In this document: positions 46,001 through 52,178 of the stretch, one piece after another
Layout of the letters: every line of letters starts with the position of its first letter
Position numbering within the stretch: the first letter of the stretch is position 1
The notes under the pieces: generated by a model
The model's input: the letters and a program-made list of their open reading frames with translations, nothing else
Told to the model about the DNA's origin: nothing
Database searches by the model: none
Program-made: the position numbers and the translations under genes
Origin: Paenibacillus gorillae
Lineage (GTDB): Bacteria > Bacillota > Bacilli > Paenibacillales > Paenibacillaceae
Length of the DNA: 64,000 nucleotides
Direction of reading: 5' to 3'
Assembly (NCBI RefSeq): GCF_000513275.1
Contig: NZ_CBVJ010000110.1
Coordinates: forward strand, 36,705-100,704

Positions 46001-46055
46001 AAGTGAGCATAGAAACAAACACTTTTTTTGAAGTTTTTTTGAACTTCAGTCTCAT
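43017..46055 (-). CDS. SLH-domain cell-surface protein with carboxypeptidase-regulatory-like repeats (paralog 2)
   Basis: This 1012-residue exported protein has the same plan as its neighbour but with an extra block. A signal peptide ends SAVSADP; regulatory-like modules follow (GTVTGVINDLETNGPLSGVS, GTVTGVVNDLATNAPLSGVE, GTVKGKIRDLATGEELSGAS), with two Big_2-like modules (SVEVEAGQMAVAFITAHYSN, QLELQVGKTTKATIRAFYIN), a short Gly-rich and a PSPTP linker and three SLH domains. The inserted Big_2 plus regulatory pair accounts for the 261 residues it has beyond paralog 1. Tandem duplication followed by conversion of the SLH part fits. GGAGG precedes the ATG at 46055. Confidence 0.92.
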   Translation of the reverse strand: MRLKFKKTSKKVFVSMLTLVALLVSLLGSSAVSADPAPDTGTVTGVINDLETNGPLSGVSVKLFAGADGAGGEEVGSIITGTDGVYTFDNVPTGKFYLNIVKEGYLSSNFIPNGNTAVAGEVVTVMPYFMEITLVHGIVKNTQGAEIGGVEVQIIGQPYYVVTPETSGYFQFSNVPHGVYTLLILKPGYQDLIESFTVLPGERARVSLGDITLLADGETPPPPKTVIGLSSNRQSVEVEAGQMAVAFITAHYSNGSSADVTSRVRWTASNPEIVHVASTGAIIGLKEGSTTITAALEDKEVAIPVVVTARPKPIGTGTVTGVVNDLATNAPLSGVEVRLFYIPGGGGIEVGSIVTDSDGTYTFKNVPEGGIFLLFRKDNYVPGNWMTDKKSINDETVTIEPYNMAFSQISGSIRDTRGFEIGGATVTVTGTEYQVTTPEQSGFFRLDNVPLGMHTLTITKEGYEPLVTESFSVVRGESVYPSRLVLVEEGESNPMTVLFLTADPSQLELQVGKTTKATIRAFYINATYGDVTSKVSWTSSNPSIVDVSSTGEIIGVSEGEGVTVTAKLGDKTVSIPVMVTTAPGSQKTGTVKGKIRDLATGEELSGASVGIYTGEYPGTLFETVVTDDNGLFVSENVPAGLFHLSVEKAGYVSFHTTTFSIVVKENEVTLVPDISAFYSQVLGTVENESNEAIGDAIVKVNGTDIVSATFPGIGIFSIFNIPDGTYTLTISKPGYKDLTTDQFTVEKGNLYNLNTLRMVATGNGGGNNGGGIGGGPGGGTPPVATPSPSPTPTASPSPTPSQKPEKPALDEKLVKAEAVREKVQKAADADTTVSFSDVKANSWSSSAIELAAKIGFVSGYEDGSFHADASVTRAEFASMLVKALGIESAGDASFADTQGHWAANAINALKANGIIGGYKDGSFKPNNEITRAEMVAILSKLLKLGEASGDSKFKDVTGSWAEAQINQLAEAGVISGKSEGKFDPNATATRAESVVMILRLLNITLDLGLKLY
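43022..43724 (-). repeat. Near-identical direct repeat, SLH 3' copy 2
   Basis: Partner of 40602-41304. Most differences are single third-position changes; upstream of the PSPTP linker the genes diverge sharply. Confidence 0.9.
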
Positions 46056-46432
46056 GTTGTTACCTCCGTATTTTTCAGTTTTTATAATAGGATAATTGGC
46101 CTACGAAATAATCCAATCGACCTATAACACTGTCAAATTATAGAATATTACATTCTATTATATTTGTAAACAAATTGAAATGATAGAAATCTGAGTTTTC
46201 ATTAAGAAACAATTCGAACTAGAGAATAGTATGCTAAGCAAGAAGAGTTTTTGTCGTCACCAACAGAAAATTGTAACGTTCTGGCATGAATGCGTATTTA
46301 TTTTTATGATTTTCCAGCAAATCGACAAGATGATTCTCCCAATTTCGAGCATTTCCGATATAATACAAATAAGAAATATGATTTTATTATTAATTCATCT
46401 ACTACATTCACATAGTTAAAAAGGAGATACAT
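46056..46432. other. AT-rich divergent intergenic region
   Basis: About 375 nt between the divergent SLH paralog 2 and rsbQ genes. The DNA is AT-rich and must hold both promoters. I see no repeat copy, no sigma-B-like site and no credible small gene. Confidence 0.5.
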
Positions 46433-47242
46433 ATGACCGACAACATCCTCGTACGCAATAACGTAAACGTGATAGGAACAGGTACACAAACGATTGTCTT
46501 CGCACATGGCTTCGGATGCGATCAAACGATGTGGCGCCATGTCGTTCCCAACTTCATATCAGACTACCAGGTTGTACTATTCGATTATGTAGGCTCCGGA
46601 CAATCTCAGATTAACGATTATGACCCTGTAAAATATAGTAATTTGCAAGGCTATGCTCAAGACGTATTGGAGATTTTGGATGCGTTGGCCCTGAAAAATG
46701 TGATTTTCGTCGGGCATTCCGTCAGCAGCATGATCGGCCTGCTTGCGTCACTGCGCGGCGGCTCGGAATATTTCGAGCGAATCGTCATGATTGGACCTTC
46801 ACCACGTTATATGAACGACCTCCCCGACTACTATGGGGGCTTCGAAAAAAGCGATATTGACGAGTTGCTTACAATGATGCAGCTGAATTTTATTGGCTGG
46901 GCTAGCTATCTGGCACCTATCGTCATGCAAAATCCCGAACGACAGGAGCTCACAGAGGAACTAGAGCAAAGCTTCTGCTCCAGAGATCCTCGTATAGCCC
47001 GCCAATTTGCGGAAGTCACCTTCTTGTCCGATTGCAGAAGCAGTCTTTCGGAAGCAACGGTCCCGACACTTATCCTGCAATGCTCGCAGGATAGCATCGC
47101 TCCGGTTGAAGTCGGTCAATATCTGCATGCTCATCTTAAGAACAGTACCCTTCAACAAATGGCGGCAAAAGGCCATTACCCGCAGTTGAGTCATCCTGAC
47201 GAGACGACCCGGCTCATTAAAGCTTATTTGGCAAGCAAGTAG
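46433..47242 (+). CDS. rsbQ: RsbQ-like alpha/beta hydrolase (energy-stress signalling)
   Basis: This 269-residue cytosolic hydrolase is the length of Bacillus RsbQ. The nucleophile elbow is GHSVSS with S96, the same number as in RsbQ, and the triad is completed by D220 (LQCSQDSIAP) and H248 (AAKGHYPQLSHP). The oxyanion segment is FAHGFGCDQTMWRHV. In B. subtilis RsbQ supplies or hydrolyses a small molecule needed by the PAS-domain phosphatase RsbP to activate sigma B under energy stress. Here the next gene, 18 nt downstream, encodes the same kind of PAS domain joined to a GGDEF domain, so the signal appears to go to c-di-GMP. AAAGGAGA precedes the ATG. Confidence 0.9.
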   Translation: MTDNILVRNNVNVIGTGTQTIVFAHGFGCDQTMWRHVVPNFISDYQVVLFDYVGSGQSQINDYDPVKYSNLQGYAQDVLEILDALALKNVIFVGHSVSSMIGLLASLRGGSEYFERIVMIGPSPRYMNDLPDYYGGFEKSDIDELLTMMQLNFIGWASYLAPIVMQNPERQELTEELEQSFCSRDPRIARQFAEVTFLSDCRSSLSEATVPTLILQCSQDSIAPVEVGQYLHAHLKNSTLQQMAAKGHYPQLSHPDETTRLIKAYLASK

Positions 47243-47260
47243 CATCTGGAGGATCGGCAT

Positions 47261-48250
47261 ATGGACATTCAATTAGATAAAGCACCCTGCGGGTACTTCT
47301 CCATATCAGACAGCGGCAGCATCTTGACCATAAATCAAACGTTATTGGATATGCTCCTTTACGAACGCCATGAATTACTGGGCCGGCATATTGAGTCCGT
47401 CATGTCGGTTACGAACAAGCTTTTTTTCCATACCTATTTTTATCCGTACATTCAGATGCATGGCCATGTTAACGAGATGTATATCTCGCTTCGAACAAAT
47501 GCTCAGCAGGATCTGCCTGTTCTTCTGAACGGGGTTCGCCAGCAACGCGATGGAGAAACTGTCATTGACTGCGTAGCCGTTGTGATGCGCAAACGAATCG
47601 AGCATGAACGCGATATTCTCCATTCCAAAACAAAGCTCGAAGAACTGTATCAGGCTACGAACGAAGCGAATCAGAAGCTTGAGATTTTGCATGAAGAATA
47701 TGAGCTTAAGCAGCAAGAGCTGATACGAATCAACTTGCAGCTGGAAACGATGGCCGCCACCGATCCGTTGACCGGACTGCATAACCGCCGTTTTTTCCAA
47801 GTTAGTCTGTTGACCCAGCTGCTTTCCTTCCGGGAAACGGGGGAACCCTTCTCCCTGCTAATTATTGATATAGATCATTTTAAGCGCATTAATGATACAT
47901 TCGGACATCCGGCTGGCGATGCCGTGCTTGTCCATTTAGCGAGACTGCTGGAGTCGATGGCGCGTGAACCCGACATAATCGCCCGCTTCGGAGGCGAAGA
48001 ATTTGTCGTCATTCTTCCGGGCACCGATCAGGACGATGCCATCTTAACGGCAGAGAAATACAGGTCCGCTATCGCCAGTTCTTCTTGCGGCGAGCATACG
48101 ATAACCGTTAGTATCGGAGCTTCGACTGTATGCCATGGAGACACTGATGAGACACTTCTTCATCAAGCAGATACGGCGCTATATGCCTCCAAGAGCAGCG
48201 GCCGGGACCGGGTTACTCACTCCAAACAACTAGTAGCTGCCCAAGATTGA
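47261..48250 (+). CDS. RsbP-type PAS domain fused to diguanylate cyclase (GGDEF)
   Basis: This 329-residue cytosolic protein has a PAS domain at about 1-110 (beginning LDKAPCGYFSISDSGSILTI, with LFFHTYFYPYIQMHGHVNEM), which strongly recalls the RsbP sensor. A coiled coil runs through about 112-162, where RsbP continues to a PP2C phosphatase. Instead, residues 167-320 form a GGDEF domain with DPLTGLHNRR, IDIDHFKRINDTFGH and the active site GGEEF at 244-248. The product-inhibition site RxxD is present (R235-D238, five residues before GGEEF). It should make c-di-GMP under control of the RsbQ product. GGAGG lies about 8 nt before the ATG; a terminator follows. Confidence 0.93.
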   Translation: MDIQLDKAPCGYFSISDSGSILTINQTLLDMLLYERHELLGRHIESVMSVTNKLFFHTYFYPYIQMHGHVNEMYISLRTNAQQDLPVLLNGVRQQRDGETVIDCVAVVMRKRIEHERDILHSKTKLEELYQATNEANQKLEILHEEYELKQQELIRINLQLETMAATDPLTGLHNRRFFQVSLLTQLLSFRETGEPFSLLIIDIDHFKRINDTFGHPAGDAVLVHLARLLESMAREPDIIARFGGEEFVVILPGTDQDDAILTAEKYRSAIASSSCGEHTITVSIGASTVCHGDTDETLLHQADTALYASKSSGRDRVTHSKQLVAAQD

Positions 48251-48261
48251 CGCGCTCCAAA

Positions 48262-48304
48262 AAAAATCAGCCACACATATATCAAGGAGTGGCTGTTTTT
48301 TTGT
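48262..48304. terminator. Terminator of the rsbQ-cyclase operon
   Basis: AAAAATCAGCCAC pairs with GTGGCTGTTTTTTT, closing the two-gene unit. Confidence 0.88.
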
Positions 48305-48412
48305 TGATGTATTCCGCTATCCATTAAGGACAGCCCTCAGCCGATATAGAATTGGTAGTGATTCAATAAATAGGAGATATATTCCGCTATTTGAAAGGAT
48401 GAAGGTAATCTC

Positions 48413-49654
48413 ATGGTGAACCATCTGCGTGTTGCCGCATTTCTAATTGTAATTTCTTGTTTGTTAAGCGCTACGGCCGCTTATGCCGCCCCCCTCAATC
48501 AAAGCGTGATTGAGGAAGAGGACGAAGATGAAGATGATGGAGTATTTATGTATGTTCCCGAAACGGATATCACGAACCACCCTGCAGAGCGTCTGTTCCA
48601 ATGGGCTGAACTGGAACATATCATTGATGGATATCCCGACTTCAGCTATAAACCCGATCAACTCGTTATTGAAGCTGAATTTCTTAAAATGCTGTATAGA
48701 GCCTTTGGTATCGCTATTCCAACGGCAACCAGACCGAGGCCCGGCACTGATTGGACTGAAGGCCCTTATTCAATGGCAACTTACTTCAATCATGCTCCCC
48801 AAGGTGTAGTAAATCAAAAGCTTAGATCGGAGCCCATTACCAAGCTGCACGCAGCAGAGATCATTAGCGCTGCCAACGGGGTTCATTATAACGGTGAAGA
48901 TGCTGTTGCCTACTTGATCGGATACGGAATGGCCAACAGCAGCGCCAAAACCCCAAGCGACTTTCATGGCAACGATACCTTTACCCGAGCAGAGGCCCTT
49001 CAGTGGATTAGACAGCTCGCGCTTAGAGGCATGCTGTCCATCCAAGTAAGGCCGAAGGTTCCTAGTGATCCTCTCTTGCTTCCTTCCCTGCCTGCTTCAG
49101 CAATCGGTACATTGCCGGATTTCAGTGAAATCCCACTTGGAAGCGAAGATTTCAATCTGCTGGGAGCCGATCCATTTCCGGCAGTGAAATGGGGAGCATC
49201 CAAGCAATCCATCGATGATCTTTTCGGATATTCTAAGGAAAAAGATATGTTCTCACAGTACAGTTACCCGGATTTCTCTGCCCACTTCAATAAAAAGGGA
49301 CAATTGGATGCATGGACTGTCAGATACTTTGAGGATGAAGACGGGGACGTCTCACGTACAAATCCACGATTGCGTACAAATAAAGGAATTATTGTAGAGG
49401 AGAGCACGTTAATTGACGTTTTAGAGCAATACGGGACAGTCGGGTATATCGGGAAAGGAATAGCGAGCTATTATTATTCGAAAAATGTAGACGGATCGTT
49501 TACGCCAATTAACAATTACTCCTCTACGAACCGGTATTCGGGCTTTGAAAACAAGTATGTTCTTTCTTTTTCATTCGACGAAGACAGCCTTGCTGTCAAA
49601 TTCATATTCGCATCCACTGCTTACTATGCTTATAATCCAATGGACAAGCCCTAG
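48413..49654 (+). CDS. Secreted protein with N-terminal SLH-like modules and acidic tract
   Basis: This 413-residue exported protein has a signal peptide ending AAYAAP near residue 26. A strongly acidic stretch follows (EEEDEDEDDG). Residues about 50-205 look like two or three degenerate SLH modules (HPAERLFQWAELEHIIDGYP, ITKLHAAEIISAANGV, FTRAEALQWIRQLALRGMLS). The C-terminal 200 residues contain short beta-rich motifs (FSAHFNKKGQLDAWTVRYFE, YYYSKNVDGSFTPINNY) that I do not recognise. It is probably wall-associated. A weak ribosome site (GGATGAAGG) precedes the ATG. Confidence 0.75.
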   Translation: MVNHLRVAAFLIVISCLLSATAAYAAPLNQSVIEEEDEDEDDGVFMYVPETDITNHPAERLFQWAELEHIIDGYPDFSYKPDQLVIEAEFLKMLYRAFGIAIPTATRPRPGTDWTEGPYSMATYFNHAPQGVVNQKLRSEPITKLHAAEIISAANGVHYNGEDAVAYLIGYGMANSSAKTPSDFHGNDTFTRAEALQWIRQLALRGMLSIQVRPKVPSDPLLLPSLPASAIGTLPDFSEIPLGSEDFNLLGADPFPAVKWGASKQSIDDLFGYSKEKDMFSQYSYPDFSAHFNKKGQLDAWTVRYFEDEDGDVSRTNPRLRTNKGIIVEESTLIDVLEQYGTVGYIGKGIASYYYSKNVDGSFTPINNYSSTNRYSGFENKYVLSFSFDEDSLAVKFIFASTAYYAYNPMDKP

Positions 49655-49794
49655 ATCATCAGCACTAGCCATTAAAAGAAAACTTGCATAAAATCAATAA
49701 ATAACGAACAAAACGGCTGCTAAATTGGACATCCCCCTCTAGGGATGCTACCCTTTTGATGTACGTTACTTATCTTACGAAGGAGGATTACCTG

Positions 49795-49860
49795 ATGAAA
49801 AAGAGATCCATCGCGTTTTTATCTGCTGGCATCGGGTACTCTACCGCTGTTTTTTTCTAG
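49795..49860 (+). CDS. Tiny ORF (21 codons) with strong ribosome site, possibly a truncated gene
   Basis: AAGGAGG lies 8 nt before an ATG and the frame encodes MKKRSIAFLSAGIGYSTAVF plus one Phe before TAG. It looks like the start of a signal peptide. It ends within a run of seven T; removing one T extends the frame about 35 codons, adding one extends it about 13. Neither extension resembles a known protein. It may be a leader peptide, a decayed secreted-protein gene, or another homopolymer error. A small hairpin (CATCCC/GGGATG) lies 45-65 nt upstream. Confidence 0.4.
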   Translation: MKKRSIAFLSAGIGYSTAVFF

Positions 49861-49971
49861 AATCCATTTCGACGGGGCAGGTCTGTCCAAAAGAATGAAA
49901 CTACAAAAATACAGCGGAATCATAACGGCATTCCGTTATGAACTTCCTAATCGATAAGGAGACGTTCTCAT

Positions 49972-50376
49972 ATGACAAACTCAGCCAATACGATCGTTCA
50001 AAGATATAATCCAGAAAGCCTTGCCAAACCTGTAGGCAGCTACAGCCATGTTACCAAAATAAGCAGAGACGCCGAGATGTACGTTTTTTCCGGTCAAATC
50101 GGCATCGATCAAAATAATGTAATACCCGATGATTTCAATCAGCAGGTCACTCATACGATGGACAATATTGTTCACATTCTGGCTTCGCAAAATTTGACTC
50201 CCGATCATGTCGTTAAAGTTAATATTTGGGCTACGCAAGAGATCGACTGGGACCACTTCTATGAAATTTGGAACCGTGTATTCGGCCCCACCCCGCCATC
50301 CATGACAGTTGCTTATATTACAGCACTGGGCCTGCCTGAGCTGAAAATCGAGCTGGATGTATGGGCTGCTGGTTAA
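49972..50376 (+). CDS. RidA/YjgF-family protein without the canonical catalytic arginine
   Basis: This 134-residue protein has the chorismate-mutase-like Rid fold, normally a trimer. Family segments are GSYSHVTKISRDAEMYVFSGQIGID, NIVHILASQNLTPDHVVKVNIW and the C-terminal LPELKIELDVWA. In true RidA a P-A-R-S/T motif carries the Arg that binds the imine substrate; here the place reads PPSMTVAYI, with Ser instead of Arg. It is therefore unlikely to be a 2-iminobutanoate deaminase and belongs to one of the other Rid subfamilies of unclear role. AAGGAG precedes the ATG. It is followed by a terminator. Confidence 0.87.
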   Translation: MTNSANTIVQRYNPESLAKPVGSYSHVTKISRDAEMYVFSGQIGIDQNNVIPDDFNQQVTHTMDNIVHILASQNLTPDHVVKVNIWATQEIDWDHFYEIWNRVFGPTPPSMTVAYITALGLPELKIELDVWAAG

Positions 50377-50418
50377 TCTCCTATCCCTTATACCAAATAG
50401 AGGACCACACCTCTACCA

Positions 50419-50458
50419 AGAAAGAGCCTCGGAACTTGAACATTCCGAAGGCTCTTTC
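50419..50458 (+). terminator. Terminator after the Rid-family gene
   Basis: AAAGAGCCT pairs with AGGCTCTTT, with an inner GGAA/TTCC stem; T/C-rich downstream. Confidence 0.75.
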
Positions 50459-50576
50459 TCCTTAATGGCAGTTTTATAAATTATTCCATAGTTTTAATGT
50501 ACTTCCCCTAGCATGCACAGTACACTGTAGATAACCATAATATCTCAGTATTAGCCCTGAAAAGAGGACGCCTGTC

Positions 50577-52121
50577 ATGAACGCTATGAATCCTATTCGG
50601 CACCGTGCCGTTAAATCACATCCCTTGTATGTTTCCTTCTTCAAGCAGCTGCTGCGCAACTATTTATTTGGCTCGACAGTAGCCGTGCTGGGCTTCGGAG
50701 GCGTCATTCTATTTAACACATTAAACATACCAATACGGGAAATAGGGCTGCTCAGCGGTGTACTGTTTGCATCACTCGCCATTATGCTCCTGTGTGAAAT
50801 CTACGTGTTCAATCGGCATCTGCAGCCGATTCGTGCGATTTTCCAAACGGGTACGCCAACTTCTGAGCAGCTGAAAGCCGCTTACCGGCAAACCCATCGT
50901 TTCCCCACGCTTTCCGTCAAACGAACGTTTGGGCCTCATTTTCTGGGAATGTCCTTCCCCGCCATTATTTTGTGCATGCTGTTCATTCGGTTGGGGCTAG
51001 TGTCTATCCCCTACCACTACCTGCTGATCGCAGGAGCCGGAGCGTTAATGGTCGCCAGCATGCATGCGATGATTGAGTTTTTTCTGACGACGACCGCCAT
51101 TCGTCCTGTCGTTTCTTTTATCCGCAGCCGCCATGTGGAGCTGTATGGACAAGATCTATCGCTGGGCGGCGAGATGCTAGTATCTATACGAACCAAGTTC
51201 CAGCTAAGCGCGTTTCTGATCGGGACACTTCCATTGATCCTGTTCACCTTGGCCTCCCAAATCCGTCTTGACGGAACGATAGGTGCAGGCAGCGGAACGT
51301 ACTGGCAATGGGCCGTCATTATTTTGATAATCGGCATATCCTTCTCCATCCTGGGCGCTTCACTGCTGTCCCGTAACATTCAAGACCCGATACATACGAT
51401 TCAGTCTGCTATGAGCAGCGTACAGGCCGGCAATTTAAATACCCGCGCTGACGATATTTACTCGGATGAATTCTCCAAGCTTGTTGCAGGCTTCAATCAT
51501 ATGGTCACGGGGTTAAAAGAACGCGAAGAGCGCAACAATCAGCTGCTGCAAAGCTATTTCTTCACACTCGCTGCCGCGCTGGACGCCAGAGACGCTTACA
51601 CGGCTGGTCATTCCGAGCGCGTCGCGCGCTACTCCATGCAGATCGGCGAACTGGCGGGCTGGGATGAAGCTTCCCTTCAGATTCTGTATAGATCCGCTTT
51701 GCTGCATGATATCGGCAAGATCGGCGTTAGAGACGCCGTCCTGCTCAAAGAAGGCAAGCTGACGGATGAAGAGTTCGATCAGATCAAGCAGCATCCTGTG
51801 CTGGGAGAAAAAATATTGAAGCAAATCGAGCCTGCCGATGCGATGGCCGAGCTGCTTCCTGGTATCCGCTCCCACCATGAGCGCTATGATGGCAAGGGTT
51901 ATCCGGACGGCCTGTCTGGTGAAATCATTCCTCTAATTGGCCGTGTTATTGCCATTGCAGACGCCTACGACGCGATGACCTCCGACCGCCCCTACCGGAA
52001 GGGAATGTCCCGCGAGCGGGCGCTCTCCATTCTGGAAGATGGCCGCGGCACCCAATGGGACCCCGATCTAACGGCTCGTTTCGTCGCATTCAAGCAAACA
52101 GCAAGCTCGGACAGTTTGTAA
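50577..52121 (+). CDS. Membrane HAMP/HD-GYP protein, predicted c-di-GMP phosphodiesterase
   Basis: This 514-residue membrane signalling protein has about six hydrophobic segments within residues 30-265, a HAMP-like linker at about 260-315, then an HD-GYP domain (about 325-500). The HD dyad is LLHDIGKIG (H377, D378) and the GYP signature is HHERYDGKGYP (433-443); the further metal residues HSERVA and QHP are present. All expected catalytic residues are therefore there. HD-GYP enzymes hydrolyse c-di-GMP, so it may oppose the diguanylate cyclase encoded 2.3 kb upstream. It is transcribed alone, from an ATG with GAGG 9 nt upstream, and ends at a shared terminator. Confidence 0.92.
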   Translation: MNAMNPIRHRAVKSHPLYVSFFKQLLRNYLFGSTVAVLGFGGVILFNTLNIPIREIGLLSGVLFASLAIMLLCEIYVFNRHLQPIRAIFQTGTPTSEQLKAAYRQTHRFPTLSVKRTFGPHFLGMSFPAIILCMLFIRLGLVSIPYHYLLIAGAGALMVASMHAMIEFFLTTTAIRPVVSFIRSRHVELYGQDLSLGGEMLVSIRTKFQLSAFLIGTLPLILFTLASQIRLDGTIGAGSGTYWQWAVIILIIGISFSILGASLLSRNIQDPIHTIQSAMSSVQAGNLNTRADDIYSDEFSKLVAGFNHMVTGLKEREERNNQLLQSYFFTLAAALDARDAYTAGHSERVARYSMQIGELAGWDEASLQILYRSALLHDIGKIGVRDAVLLKEGKLTDEEFDQIKQHPVLGEKILKQIEPADAMAELLPGIRSHHERYDGKGYPDGLSGEIIPLIGRVIAIADAYDAMTSDRPYRKGMSRERALSILEDGRGTQWDPDLTARFVAFKQTASSDSL

Positions 52122-52130
52122 AAGCAAACA

Positions 52131-52171
52131 AAAACCTTCGCCCCCTTATTTGAGGAAGGCGAAGGTTTTTT
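52131..52171. terminator. Bidirectional terminator between HD-GYP and large SLH gene
   Basis: AAAACCTTCGCC pairs with GGCGAAGGTTTT; flanked by A- and T-tracts, between convergent genes. Confidence 0.9.
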
Positions 52172-52178
52172 CACGTCA

